The translations under genes and the position numbers were made by a program. A stretch of 64,000 nt of DNA, taken from the NCBI GenBank assembly GCA_025359685.1, contig JANYEY010000050.1:1-64000 (forward strand). The letters are read 5' to 3'. The notes beneath the pieces are model-generated. The model searched no databases. It was not told the origin of the DNA and worked only from the letters and a program-made list of their open reading frames with translations. This stretch comes from Sphingomonadaceae bacterium. Its GTDB lineage: Bacteria > Pseudomonadota > Alphaproteobacteria > Sphingomonadales > Sphingomonadaceae. Positions 39,245-49,522 of the stretch are shown here, in pieces (within the stretch, counting starts at the first letter, position 1; each line of letters opens with the position of its first letter).

Positions 39245-40885
39245 ATGGCGCGGAGCGGCATGACCGATGCTGGACACGAAGCGGATTCACCGCGCCTTGG
39301 GCGTTCGAACCGCGATATCGTGACGCTGGGCATCGCCAGCGCCGCCATTGTCATGTTCGTCGGCACCGGCGGCTCGGTCTTGCCCCGGATCGTGCGGCAA
39401 CTTGCCGGCGACGGTGCCGGACCCGATTTGCTGCTGACCAACGCACTGCTGCTCAACATCGCCCTCGTGATTTTCGGATGGCGGCGATACCGTGACCTCG
39501 CGGCCGAAATAGCCGAGCGGCGCAAGGCGGAAAAGCTTGCCCGCGATCTGGCCGAACACGATGCGCTGACCGGCTGCCTCAACCGCCGCAGCATCGGTAA
39601 CGCCGCGAGCGCCCTTTGCCTTGCAGCTCACCAGCGCGGCGACCTGGCGGCTTTCATCATGCTTGACCTCGACCGCTTCAAGCAGGTCAACGATGCCAAT
39701 GGTCACGCGGCAGGCGATTGCCTGCTGGGCGAAGCAGCAAGCCGAATCCGTGCGCTTCTGCCACCGGGCGCCTTGCTGGCGCGGCTTGGCGGGGATGAAT
39801 TTGCGGTGGTCATGGCCGTTGCAGCCAGTCGCGGCAATGAGGCCGAACGCTTGGCTGAAGGCCTGATCCACGCGGTTGCCCAGCCGGTCTCATTCGGCGA
39901 GTTCGAACTGGAAACCACGATTTCTGCCGGCATCAGCCGCACGACCATTGGCGAGCCGGTCGATGTGCAGGCGCAGCTTCACATGGCCGACATCGCCATG
40001 TACCATGCCAAGCGCAACGGCCGAAACCGGCTGGCATGGTTTGAGCCGAACATGGAAAACGAACAGCGGTTCCGGTCCGAAATTGCCTCAGGCATCCGCC
40101 GCGGCATTCCGCTCGGCGAATTCGTCCCGTTTTATGAAAAGCAGGTCGATCTTGAAAGCGGCACGATCGTCGGCTTCGAGATGCTGGCGCGGTGGAATTC
40201 GCCGCGGCTCGGGATGGTCAATCCCGAGATCTTCATCCCCGTGGCCGAAGAGATCGGCATGATTGCCGAGCTGTCCGAAAGCCTGATCCGCCAAGCCTTG
40301 CACGATGCCAGGAACTGGGATCCCAAGCTGACCCTGTCGGTCAACATTTCGCCGGTTCAGTTGCGCGATCCGTGGTTTTCGCAAAAGCTGCTCAAAATCC
40401 TGGTCGAGGCAAACTTTCCGCCGAGCCGCCTAGAGATCGAAGTTACCGAAAGCTGCCTCCATGAAAATGTCGGGCTGGTCCGCTCGCTGATCTCCAGCCT
40501 CAAGAACCAGGACATCACGGTCAGCCTCGATGACTTCGGCACTGGCTACAGCTCGCTGTCGCAGCTGCGCTCGCTGCCGTTTGACCGGATCAAGATCGAC
40601 CGTAGTTTCGTGATGTCGCTGCTCGAAGACAAGGACAGCGCGACGATCATCCAGTCGATCATCCAGCTGGGCGAAGGCCTGGGCCTGCCGATCACTGCCG
40701 AAGGGATCGAGAGCGAGGCGGTGCTGGCGGAGCTTAAGCGCTACGGCAAGTTCAAGGGTCAGGGCTATCTCTATGGCTACCCCGAGCCGGCCGACCGAAC
40801 CCAAGCAACCTTGGCGCAGCTCGACTTGCTGCTCGAAATGCCGGACAAGATCGAAGCCGGGTCCAGGCGCAAGGCCGCTGGCTAG
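39245..40885 (+). CDS. GGDEF/EAL bifunctional c-di-GMP enzyme with two N-terminal TMs
   Basis: ARLGGDEFAVVM; EAL domain with GFEMLARW, DDFGTGYSSLSQLRSLPFDRIKIDRSFV, ITAEGIES. Confidence 0.93.
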   Translation: MARSGMTDAGHEADSPRLGRSNRDIVTLGIASAAIVMFVGTGGSVLPRIVRQLAGDGAGPDLLLTNALLLNIALVIFGWRRYRDLAAEIAERRKAEKLARDLAEHDALTGCLNRRSIGNAASALCLAAHQRGDLAAFIMLDLDRFKQVNDANGHAAGDCLLGEAASRIRALLPPGALLARLGGDEFAVVMAVAASRGNEAERLAEGLIHAVAQPVSFGEFELETTISAGISRTTIGEPVDVQAQLHMADIAMYHAKRNGRNRLAWFEPNMENEQRFRSEIASGIRRGIPLGEFVPFYEKQVDLESGTIVGFEMLARWNSPRLGMVNPEIFIPVAEEIGMIAELSESLIRQALHDARNWDPKLTLSVNISPVQLRDPWFSQKLLKILVEANFPPSRLEIEVTESCLHENVGLVRSLISSLKNQDITVSLDDFGTGYSSLSQLRSLPFDRIKIDRSFVMSLLEDKDSATIIQSIIQLGEGLGLPITAEGIESEAVLAELKRYGKFKGQGYLYGYPEPADRTQATLAQLDLLLEMPDKIEAGSRRKAAG

Positions 40886-40931
40886 GGCGCGGCCCTTTAC
40901 GTGACCGCGAGCAGCGCATAAAGCCCGCGCC

Positions 40932-41744
40932 ATGCGCGTCCCCTTCGTCAAGATGCACGGCCTCGGCAACGATTTCATCGTGCTGGACGCCCGCGGCGGC
41001 GCCTTGCCGAGCATGACGCGGAGCCTGGTCACGGCGCTTGCTGACCGGTTTACCGGGATCGGCTGCGACCAGCTGATCGTGCTCGAACCGAGCGACCGCG
41101 CCGACCTGACCATGCGGATCTTCAACCACGACGGCGGCGAGGTTGAAGCCTGCGGAAACGCGACCCGTGCGGTTGGGCTGCTGCTCGGCAAACCGGCGCG
41201 GATCGAAACCCTCGGCGGCATGCTCATGGTCGATCTGGCAGCGGGCGGTATCAGCGTCGATCTGCCCACGCCGCGCCTTGAATGGGATGCCATCCCGCTC
41301 GCCTACGCGATGGATACCTTCAATCTGCCGGTCGCTTGGGAACAGCTCGACAGCCCATCGGCAGTCAATGTCGGCAACCCGCACGTGGTGTTCTTCGTCG
41401 CTGACTGCAACGGCGTAGAGCTTGACCGGCTGGGCCCTGAAATCGAGCACGATCCGCTGTTTCCAGAACGCATCAACGTCAATGTCGCCACGGTCGAAAG
41501 CCGCCAGCGCATCCGCCTGCGGGTGTGTGAACGCGGGGTCGGCGAAACCCGCGCTTGCGGGACCGGAGCCTGCGCCACCGCAGTCGCGGCGATCCGGCGC
41601 GGACTGGTCGATCACGAAGTCACGGTCGCCCTCCCCGGCGGCGAACTGCAGATCGCCTGGGCCGGACAAGGCCCGATCCGGATGACCGGCCCCGCCGCGG
41701 AAAGCTTTCGCGGCGACTTCGACTTGGCGGACTATCCGGCGTGA
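40932..41744 (+). CDS. dapF: Diaminopimelate epimerase
   Basis: MRVPFVKMHGLGNDFIVLDARGG...EVEACGNATRAVG...GVGETRACGTGACATAVAA. Confidence 0.97.
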   Translation: MRVPFVKMHGLGNDFIVLDARGGALPSMTRSLVTALADRFTGIGCDQLIVLEPSDRADLTMRIFNHDGGEVEACGNATRAVGLLLGKPARIETLGGMLMVDLAAGGISVDLPTPRLEWDAIPLAYAMDTFNLPVAWEQLDSPSAVNVGNPHVVFFVADCNGVELDRLGPEIEHDPLFPERINVNVATVESRQRIRLRVCERGVGETRACGTGACATAVAAIRRGLVDHEVTVALPGGELQIAWAGQGPIRMTGPAAESFRGDFDLADYPA

Positions 41745-42916
41745 GCCTTCAAGTCGTTTCGCTTGGCTGCCGGCTCAACTTGTCCGAAAGCGAACGGATG
41801 CGCGGCTTCTTGCCACAGGATCAGGACCTGGTGGTAATCAACAGCTGCGCGGTAACCGCCGAAGCCGTCCGCCAGACTCGCCAGGCGATCCGCAAGGCCC
41901 GGCGCGAGCACCCCGAAGCGCGGCTGCTGGTGACGGGTTGCGCGGCGGAAATCGAACGGGCTGCAATTGCCGCCATGCCTGAGGTCGATGGCTTGGTAGC
42001 CAATGCAGCCAAGCTCGATCCGCGCAGCTGGAACGTCGCCCCCTGCCCGCCCAGTCCTGATCAGTCGCGCCACTCCCGTGCCTTCATCGCGGTCCAGAAC
42101 GGCTGCGACCATGCCTGCACGTTCTGCGTAATTCCGCAGGGGCGCGGGAACAGCCGCTCGCTCGCGCTCGATGAAGTGTTGCAGGAGATAGACCGGTTTG
42201 TGCAGCGCGGTGCTGGTGAAGTGGTTCTGACCGGCGTGGACCTGACCAGCTGGGGTCATGACCTGCCCGGCGCGCCTCGCCTCGGCACGCTGGTCGCCGC
42301 GATTCTCGCCGCGTTTCCGCGACTTGAACGCTTGCGGTTATCGTCGGTCGACGGGATTGAGATCGATCCTCTGCTGTTCGAACTGATCGTCAGCGAAGCG
42401 CGGGTGATGCCGCACGTCCACGTCTCACTGCAGCACGGCAATGACCTCATCCTCAAGCGAATGAAGCGCCGCCATTTGCGCCGCGATGCTGTCGATCTGG
42501 TGTGCAAGCTCAAGGCCATGCGGCCCGAGATCGCCATCGGCGCGGACCTGATCGCCGGGTTCCCGACCGAGGACGACGCCGCCCATGCCGACAACTTGTC
42601 GATCGTGACCGAGCTTGGCATCGTGCACGGCCACGTGTTCCCCTATTCGCCGCGTCCCGGCACTCCGGCTGCGCGAATGCCGCAGGTTGCCCCGGTGCTG
42701 GCCAAGGCGCGCGCCGCGGAACTGCGTGTTGCCGTGGCCAAGCAGCGAGCGGCGTGGCTGGCGGTGCAGATCGGCAAGCCGCTCAGCGTGCTTGCGGAAC
42801 GCGATGGAACCGGCCATGCGCCAAACTTCGCCCGGGTGCAGTTGCCGCCCGCAACCCCTGCCGGATCGATCGTGACCGTGACCCCCACCCGCATCATCGA
42901 AGGCCTGCTGGCATGA
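41741..42916 (+). CDS. mtaB: tRNA (ms2t6A37) methylthiotransferase MtaB-like
   Basis: GTG start; VSLQVVSLGCRLNLSESERM...VINSCAVTAEAVRQTRQAIRKARR...VQNGCDHACTFCVIPQGRGNSRS. Confidence 0.9.
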   Translation: MSLQVVSLGCRLNLSESERMRGFLPQDQDLVVINSCAVTAEAVRQTRQAIRKARREHPEARLLVTGCAAEIERAAIAAMPEVDGLVANAAKLDPRSWNVAPCPPSPDQSRHSRAFIAVQNGCDHACTFCVIPQGRGNSRSLALDEVLQEIDRFVQRGAGEVVLTGVDLTSWGHDLPGAPRLGTLVAAILAAFPRLERLRLSSVDGIEIDPLLFELIVSEARVMPHVHVSLQHGNDLILKRMKRRHLRRDAVDLVCKLKAMRPEIAIGADLIAGFPTEDDAAHADNLSIVTELGIVHGHVFPYSPRPGTPAARMPQVAPVLAKARAAELRVAVAKQRAAWLAVQIGKPLSVLAERDGTGHAPNFARVQLPPATPAGSIVTVTPTRIIEGLLA

Positions 42917-43836
42917 GCGAAGCGACCTGGTCCGACCGCGTGCTCGGCGGCTTCCGCAAAACTTCCGAACGGCTGGGTGAAAACCTTGCCGGGATCGTCA
43001 GCAAGACCCGGCTCGACGAGGCCCAGCTCGACGAGCTTGAAGACGCGCTGATCCTCTCCGACCTCGGCCCGCGCGCCGCTGCCCGCATCCGCGAAAAGCT
43101 GGCGGGTGAACGATTCGAGCGCGGCGCTGACGAGGCATCGATCCGGGCCGCCGTGGCAGAGGAAATCGCCGCGATCCTGCGCCCGGTGGCGAGGCCACTC
43201 GATGTGGTCGCCTTCCCGCGCCCGCAGGTGATCCTGGTGATCGGGGTCAACGGCAGCGGCAAGACCACCACTATCGCCAAGCTGGCGCACTATTTCCAGG
43301 AGCTTGATTACGGGGTGATGCTGGCGGCGGGCGACACCTTCCGCGCCGCCGCGATTCAGCAGCTTGCGGTCTGGGCTGAGCGGGTCGGCGTTCCGATCAT
43401 CACCGGGCCCGAGGGCGGCGATCCCTCGGCGGTAGTGTTCGATGCGGTCAAGGCGGCGACCGAGCAGGGCATCGATGCGCTGATCGTCGACACCGCCGGG
43501 CGGCTCCAGAACAAGCGCGAGTTGATGGACGAACTCGCCAAAATCCGCCGCGTGCTTGGCCGGCTTAACCCCGAAGCGCCGCACGATGTCGTGCTAGTGC
43601 TCGATGCCACTAACGGACAAAATGCTTTGCAGCAGATCGATACCTTCAAGGAAGTGGCCGGAGTGACCGGACTGATCATGACCAAGCTCGACGGCACCGC
43701 GCGCGGCGGGGTGCTGGTCGCCGCAGCCGAGCAATACGGCCTGCCGATTCACGCGATCGGGGTCGGCGAAAAGCTCGACGACTTACGCCCGTTCGACCCC
43801 GATCTGGTCGCGCGCGTGATTGCCGGGGTGGTCTGA
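42913..43836 (+). CDS. ftsY: Signal recognition particle receptor FtsY
   Basis: VILVIGVNGSGKTTTIAKLAHYF...LAAGDTFRAAAIQQLAVWAERVG...VDTAGRLQNKRELMDEL...TKLDGTARGGVLVAAAE. Confidence 0.97.
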   Translation: MSEATWSDRVLGGFRKTSERLGENLAGIVSKTRLDEAQLDELEDALILSDLGPRAAARIREKLAGERFERGADEASIRAAVAEEIAAILRPVARPLDVVAFPRPQVILVIGVNGSGKTTTIAKLAHYFQELDYGVMLAAGDTFRAAAIQQLAVWAERVGVPIITGPEGGDPSAVVFDAVKAATEQGIDALIVDTAGRLQNKRELMDELAKIRRVLGRLNPEAPHDVVLVLDATNGQNALQQIDTFKEVAGVTGLIMTKLDGTARGGVLVAAAEQYGLPIHAIGVGEKLDDLRPFDPDLVARVIAGVV

Positions 43837-44501
43837 TGGAAAGCGCAGCACCCAAGGCGAAGGCCAAGTCGGGCTGGCTCAATATCGCGGTCGATTACGG
43901 CCCGGTGCTGGTGTTCTTCCTGAGCTATCGCCACTTCTCACCAAGCGACCATAACGACGCGATCGGCGAAATGCTGGCGGTGGTCAAAAGCACGGCTGCG
44001 TTCATGCTTGCCGCGATCACCGCGCTCATCGTATCGCGCTGGCGGCTCGGGCACATCTCGCCGATGTTGTGGCTTTCGACATTGCTGATCGTCGGTTTCG
44101 GCGGGCTTACGATCCTGCTGCGCGATCCGGTGTGGATCCAGATCAAGCCGACCGCGATCTACCTGCTGTTCGGCGTGGCTTTGCTGGTCGGCTACGCGCG
44201 CCGCAGGCCGCTGCTCAAATACCTGCTCGAGGCCGCGTTCGAAGGGCTCAGCGACGAAGGCTGGCTCAAGCTTTCGCGCAACTGGGGCATCTTCTTTTTC
44301 GCCCTCGCCGCGCTGAATGAGGTTCTGCGCCAGATCTACAACGTCGAGCTCGGCAATTTCGGCACCTGGATCGCGCTCAAACTGTGGCTGTTCATGCCGC
44401 TGTCGTTCCTGTTCACCTTCACCCAGCTGCCGATGCTCCTGAAGCACGGGCTGATGCAGCAGGCCGAGGGAGAGGTTCTGGCTGATCCGCCGCACGAGTG
44501 A
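43836..44501 (+). CDS. Inner membrane septation protein YciB/IspZ family
   Basis: VDYGPVLVFFLSYRHF...IQIKPTAIYLLFGVALLVGY...LSRNWGIFFFALAALNEVLRQI. Confidence 0.9.
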   Translation: MESAAPKAKAKSGWLNIAVDYGPVLVFFLSYRHFSPSDHNDAIGEMLAVVKSTAAFMLAAITALIVSRWRLGHISPMLWLSTLLIVGFGGLTILLRDPVWIQIKPTAIYLLFGVALLVGYARRRPLLKYLLEAAFEGLSDEGWLKLSRNWGIFFFALAALNEVLRQIYNVELGNFGTWIALKLWLFMPLSFLFTFTQLPMLLKHGLMQQAEGEVLADPPHE

Positions 44502-44602
44502 ATAAGTCACGCAGGGGCGGTGACAACCTCGCGGAAACGCGCAATAGTGCGCTCTACAGGGTTCGCGCTCGAATTTTCGCTTCACAGAATTAGGGGGAAG
44601 CA

Positions 44603-45190
44603 ATGGCCAAGTTTTTCGGAAATCTTCATCTGGTGCTGCTCGCCGGCCTCGTGCTGTCGCTGGTCGTAATGTACCACTTCGTCGGCGCATCGCAGGGCGC
44701 GCTGCCGATCGATGCCAATTCGGTGCTGCGCTGGCTGCACGTGTTCTTCGCCATCGTGTGGATCGGGCTGCTCTATTACCTGAACTTCGTGCAAGTGCCG
44801 ACCATGCCGAAAATCCCCGCCGAACTCAAAGGCGGCGTCACCGGCTACATCGCGCCCAAGGTGCTGTTGTTCTTCCGCTATGGCGCGCTGCTTACAGTTT
44901 TGACCGGCCTCGCGATCGCCTTCGTCAATGGTTACGGTGACCGGGCGATGCGCTTCCGGGGCGCCACCGCGGCTGAAAATCTGATCGGCCTGGGCATGTG
45001 GCTCGCGCTGATCATGGCCTTCAACGTGTGGTTCATTATCTGGCCGGCGCAGAAGAAAATCCTCGGCCTGGTTGACGCCACGCCTGAGCAAAAGGCCGCT
45101 GCCGCGCCGCGTGCGCTCTATGCCAGCCGCACCAATGTGCTGCTGTCGCTGCCGATGCTCTACTGCATGGTCAGCGCCAACCTAGGTTAA
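44603..45190 (+). CDS. Urate hydroxylase PuuD-type membrane domain protein
   Basis: RWLHVFFAIVWIGLLYYLNFVQVPTMPKIPAELKGGVTGYIAPKVLLFFRYGALLT; family call by eye. Confidence 0.65.
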   Translation: MAKFFGNLHLVLLAGLVLSLVVMYHFVGASQGALPIDANSVLRWLHVFFAIVWIGLLYYLNFVQVPTMPKIPAELKGGVTGYIAPKVLLFFRYGALLTVLTGLAIAFVNGYGDRAMRFRGATAAENLIGLGMWLALIMAFNVWFIIWPAQKKILGLVDATPEQKAAAAPRALYASRTNVLLSLPMLYCMVSANLG

Positions 45191-45273
45191 AACCGGATCG
45201 ATCACCGAGAGGCGCGGCGTCCCACCTGGGGCGCCGCGCTTTTCTTTTGGGCCCGGCATGGTAATCCGCCGCC

Positions 45274-46419
45274 ATGTCTGCACAGATCGACCCATTCAAA
45301 GCCATGTTCGTCTCCCAGCTCGCCCACCGCCTCAAGGGCGAAGGCCGCAGCGTGATCCACATGGAATTTGGCCAGCCGAGCACCGGCGCTCCGCCGGCAG
45401 CCATCGCCAAGGCGCACGAAGTGCTCGATGCCGATGCGATGGGCTATTGGGAAAGCCAGCCGCTCAAGGCACGGATCTGCAAGCTTTACGCCGATCGCTA
45501 CGGGGTGGAAGCAATCCCTTCCCAGATCGTGCTGACTTGCGGCGCCTCCCCCGCGCTGGTGCTCGCGCTCAGCAGCATGTTCGCTCCCGGTGCACGCGTA
45601 GCAACCGCGCGGCCCGGATATGTCGCCTATCGTAACAACCTCAAAGCCCTGCATATGGAGCCGGTCGAAGTCGATTGCGGGGCCGAACAAGGCTTTCAGA
45701 TGACCGCCGCTGCGCTCGCCGCGATCGATCCGGCGCCTGACGGACTGATCCTCGCCAGTCCGGCCAACCCGACCGGCACGATCATCCCGCGCGAGGAACT
45801 GGCCGCGATTGCCGAGGTCTGCCGCGCGCGCGGCATCGCGGTGATCTCGGACGAGATTTACCACGCGATCTCCTACGGCATGGACACGCCCTCGATCCTT
45901 GAGGTCATGCCCGAGGCCTGGGTGGTGAATTCCTTCTCGAAGTATTTCAGCATGGCCGGTTGGCGGCTCGGCTGGCTGGTCGCGCCTAAGGACGGGGTCG
46001 ACGCCGCCCGCGCGCGGATGAGCAACCTGTTCCTCACTCCGCCCAGCCTCGCCCAGCACGCCGGGTTGGTCGCGATGGACTGCACCGAGGATCTTGAAGG
46101 CCACATCGCGACCTATACCGCCAACCGGGAACTGCTGCTGGCCGCGCTGCCCGATCTCGGCCTCGCCAGGATCGCCCCGCCCGACGGTGCGTTCTACGTT
46201 TATGCTGATATCTCGGACTACACCGACGACTCGATGCAGTTCTGCATGCAGCTGCTGGAAGACACCGGCGTCGCCACCGCTCCGGGGATCGATTTCGACC
46301 CGGTCAATGGCCACCGCTTCATGCGGATCAGCTTCGCCGTATCGACCGATCAGGTTGCCGAAGCGATTGCACGCATGAAACCGTGGTTTGCCGCGCGCAA
46401 CCGGGGCGCGCGGAGCTAG
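45274..46419 (+). CDS. Pyridoxal-phosphate aminotransferase class I/II
   Basis: VIHMEFGQPSTGAPPAAI...GLILASPANPTGTIIPREELAAIAEVCRARGIAVISDEIYHAISYG...SFSKYFSMAGWRLGWLVAP. Confidence 0.95.
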   Translation: MSAQIDPFKAMFVSQLAHRLKGEGRSVIHMEFGQPSTGAPPAAIAKAHEVLDADAMGYWESQPLKARICKLYADRYGVEAIPSQIVLTCGASPALVLALSSMFAPGARVATARPGYVAYRNNLKALHMEPVEVDCGAEQGFQMTAAALAAIDPAPDGLILASPANPTGTIIPREELAAIAEVCRARGIAVISDEIYHAISYGMDTPSILEVMPEAWVVNSFSKYFSMAGWRLGWLVAPKDGVDAARARMSNLFLTPPSLAQHAGLVAMDCTEDLEGHIATYTANRELLLAALPDLGLARIAPPDGAFYVYADISDYTDDSMQFCMQLLEDTGVATAPGIDFDPVNGHRFMRISFAVSTDQVAEAIARMKPWFAARNRGARS

Positions 46420-48362
46420 ATCTCGACCTGGCTGCCCAGTTCGACCACGCGGTTGGTGGGCAGGCGGAAGAATTCCATCGCGCTGGCCGCATTGCGCAGC
46501 ATCCAGGCGAACAGTTTCTCGCGCCAGATCCACATCCCGGGCTTGGCCGAAGCGATCAGCGTCTGGCGGGAGAGGAAAAAGCTGGTCTTCATCATCTCGA
46601 ACGGTGCGCCGCACAGCGATACCCGCTTCAGCGCGGCAGGCACGTCGGTTTCCTCAAGGAAGCCGAATTTGATGATCAAGCGGTAGAAGCCCTGCCCCAG
46701 GTCGGTGACCTTGAAGCGCTTTTCCTCATCGACGTAAGGTACGCCCTGGATCGCGATGGTCAGGATCACCACGCGTTCGTGCAGCACCTTGTTATGCTTG
46801 ATGTTGTGCAGCAGCGCCGAGGGCACGCCCGACTTGGTGCTGGCCATGAATACCGCGGTGCCAGCGACCCGAGCCGCGCTGGAATGCGCGCTTTTGGCGA
46901 AAACCTCCATTGGTATCGCGCCTTCTGCCATCGAAATTCGCATTAGAGCGCGCCCTCGCGACCAAGTCGTCAGAAGCATGAAAATGATCAGACCGGCGGC
47001 GATCGGAAACCATGCGCCTTCGAAGAACTTGGCCGATCCAGCCGCGAGATAGGCGCAATCGACAGCCAAGAAAAAGGTCAGCATCGCAATCGCCGGACCT
47101 GGGGAAACCTTCCAAATGCGCAATACAACGACAGCCTCCATGATCGTTGTGATCGCCATCGTACCCGCCACTGCAAAGCCATAGGCCGGGAGCATCGCTG
47201 CCGAGCTGCGAAACGAAATGACCAAAGCCGCCACCATGAATGCGAGAAACCAGTTCACCGCTGGCATGTAGATCTGGCCAACCACTTTCGAACTTGTGTG
47301 CATGATCTGCATACGGGGAAGATAGCCGAGCTGGACCGCCTGTTGGGTGACCGAATATGCACCCGAAATGACTGCCTGGCTGGCGATGACCGTCGCTGCG
47401 GTCGCGAGCAACACCAGCGGAACCAGCAGTTGCTCGGGAACCATCAGAAAGAATGGATTGGTCGCTGCCTCGGGCCTGACGACCAACAGTGCAGCCTGCC
47501 CCATGTAGTTGAGCAACAGACATGGAAACGCGACGTAAAGCCAAGCAATCGTGATCGGCTTGCGCCCGAAATGCCCCATGTCTGCGTAAAGCGCTTCCAC
47601 GCCCGTAATCGCATAAATCACGGCTCCGAGTGACAGGAACGAGAGCGTCGGATGGGCCTGGTAGAAGCGCCATATGTACCAGGGATTGAGTGGCTCCCAC
47701 AGGACTTGCGGATGGCTGGGTATATTGTAGATTCCCATCGCAGCAATCGCGCCGAAATAAACCAGCATCACCGGCCCGAACAACTTGCCAACACGCTCGG
47801 TGCCGTGAGCCTGGATTGCAAACAGGCCAAACAGGATTGTTAGAGCAATCGGGACGATGAACGGATGGAACCGGTCGCTGATGACGCCGAACCCTTCGAC
47901 GGCGGAAATTACCGAGATAGCTGGAGTAAGCATCGAATCGGCATAGAACAGTGCGGTCGCCAGCAGTCCTAACGTGGTGAGCCACTTCAACCGCCCCGAA
48001 TCAGGCAGGGTCCGGTTGATGAGCGCGAGCAGCGCAAGACTGCCACCTTCGCCGTTGTTATCCGTCCTGAGCACCAACAGTACGTACTTTGCGGTAACCA
48101 CTACCATCATCGACCAGAAAATCAGGCTGACAACACCGTAGATATCGGTCAGGTCAACCGCGAGTGGATGCGGTCCGGTCAGGACTGCCTGAAAAGCGTA
48201 AAGCGGGCTGGTTCCGATGTCTCCGAACACCACCCCGATCGCGCCTACAGCCAGCACGGCGAGTGAGCCTTGCGGCGCGTGCGATCCCTCAAGGAGTTCG
48301 TCATCGTCAAGATCGCTTGCAGTAGGCTTCGGGGATGTGCCCGGATCGACCAGATTGCTCAT
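46416..48362 (-). CDS. kup: Potassium uptake protein Kup
   Basis: AVGAIGVVFGDIGTSPLYAFQAVLTGPHPLAVDLTDIYGVVSLIFWSMMVVVTAKYVLLVLRTDNNGEGGSLALLALI. Confidence 0.95.
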   Translation of the reverse strand: MSNLVDPGTSPKPTASDLDDDELLEGSHAPQGSLAVLAVGAIGVVFGDIGTSPLYAFQAVLTGPHPLAVDLTDIYGVVSLIFWSMMVVVTAKYVLLVLRTDNNGEGGSLALLALINRTLPDSGRLKWLTTLGLLATALFYADSMLTPAISVISAVEGFGVISDRFHPFIVPIALTILFGLFAIQAHGTERVGKLFGPVMLVYFGAIAAMGIYNIPSHPQVLWEPLNPWYIWRFYQAHPTLSFLSLGAVIYAITGVEALYADMGHFGRKPITIAWLYVAFPCLLLNYMGQAALLVVRPEAATNPFFLMVPEQLLVPLVLLATAATVIASQAVISGAYSVTQQAVQLGYLPRMQIMHTSSKVVGQIYMPAVNWFLAFMVAALVISFRSSAAMLPAYGFAVAGTMAITTIMEAVVVLRIWKVSPGPAIAMLTFFLAVDCAYLAAGSAKFFEGAWFPIAAGLIIFMLLTTWSRGRALMRISMAEGAIPMEVFAKSAHSSAARVAGTAVFMASTKSGVPSALLHNIKHNKVLHERVVILTIAIQGVPYVDEEKRFKVTDLGQGFYRLIIKFGFLEETDVPAALKRVSLCGAPFEMMKTSFFLSRQTLIASAKPGMWIWREKLFAWMLRNAASAMEFFRLPTNRVVELGSQVEI

Positions 48363-48449
48363 GCTGACACAACCCTCAAGGATTTGGCGCGGTTCCCCAC
48401 CACGCAAAAATCGCGCCTAGCAGCTAGCATCTGGGCGGTCCAGCTTTGC

Positions 48450-49118
48450 TCAAGGTTGCTGGCCGGGCGCGGGTTTTGCCGTCACGGCAGCGTCTTGGGC
48501 AATCATCTGGTCAAGCAATGCAACGCGCTCGGCCAGACCCTGCCGCCACGGCGTGCTCTCTGGCGTGCGAGCCAGCAGCGCAGCCCAGATCGCCCGGCCC
48601 TCCTGCGACCGGCCGTTCTGGATGAGCATGAGCCCCAGGAAGAACGGCGGTCCAGCGGCTTGCGGATCCGCTTCTGCGGCCTTGCGGTAGGCATAAAGCG
48701 CCGCGGGCGTGAGCGTTCCATCGGCATGGCCGACGAGATTATTCGCCAGCGCCAGCCACGCCTGGCCATCGCGCGGGCTTTCCTTGATTCCGCCCAGCAG
48801 GAATCCCGCCGCGTTGCTGAAATCGCCTTGCCGCGTCAGCGCATCGGCGGTCATCACCCAATGGTTCTGCGCAATCGGTCCCTGGCCCGATAGCTGCTGG
48901 CGCACGGTCACCAGTCCGGCGCCGACCTTGCCTTGCGGTGCCTCAGCCTGTTTCGGCGCACCGGGAAGGTCGGGCCGCGCTTGCCAGAAGAAGCCGATGA
49001 ACCCGAAGACCAATGCCGTAGCAAGCGCTTCCCAGCTTTTGCGCGGGGCTTTGCCCAGCACGATCAGCGCGGCCAGTGCCGATAGCGCGAGCAGAATGGG
49101 AACAATCCAGCCGCTCAT
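48450..49118 (-). CDS. Cytochrome c biogenesis protein CcmI-like (TPR)
   Basis: Two N-terminal TMs, TPR-like tail NAAGFLLGGIKESPRDGQAWLALANNL...; last gene of the ccm operon. Confidence 0.75.
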   Translation of the reverse strand: MSGWIVPILLALSALAALIVLGKAPRKSWEALATALVFGFIGFFWQARPDLPGAPKQAEAPQGKVGAGLVTVRQQLSGQGPIAQNHWVMTADALTRQGDFSNAAGFLLGGIKESPRDGQAWLALANNLVGHADGTLTPAALYAYRKAAEADPQAAGPPFFLGLMLIQNGRSQEGRAIWAALLARTPESTPWRQGLAERVALLDQMIAQDAAVTAKPAPGQQP

Positions 49119-49522
49119 ACTGCGCTCCTCGTGAAACGCCGCCGGAGCAGCAATGCCGCCAGCGCGAGCAATGCGAACGGCGCAGCGAACAGCGGCCAGG
49201 TCAGCCCGGTCACCCGCGGCGCATAGCTTACATAGTCACCGTACTTGTCGATCAGCCAGGCCCGGATCGCTTCTGGATCCTCGCCTGCCTTGATCCGGAG
49301 GCGGACCTGATTGCGCAAATCCCCGGCAATTTGCGCATCCGAATCGGCGATCGACTGGCCCTGACACTGCAGGCAGCGCAGGCTTTCCATCAAGGCCTCT
49401 GCCTTCACTTCCTGAGCGGGGTCTTCGAGCTGGACATTAGCATAAGCCGCGGCCGGCATGTTGCTGTCGGCCAGCAGCGGTGCGGCGGCGAGCAAGGCCG
49501 CAAGGATCACGGCCCGCTTCAC
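49115..49522 (-). CDS. ccmH: Cytochrome c biogenesis protein CcmH/CcmL
   Basis: LMESLRCLQCQGQSIADSDAQIAGDLRNQVRLRIKAGEDPEAIRAWLIDKYGDYVSYAPR. Confidence 0.95.
   Translation of the reverse strand: MKRAVILAALLAAAPLLADSNMPAAAYANVQLEDPAQEVKAEALMESLRCLQCQGQSIADSDAQIAGDLRNQVRLRIKAGEDPEAIRAWLIDKYGDYVSYAPRVTGLTWPLFAAPFALLALAALLLRRRFTRSAV

Noticed and set aside
46792-47985. 397-aa minus-strand ORF inside kup
   Set aside because: Same strand but wrong frame of kup; no family resemblance. Used only as a hint of altered composition.
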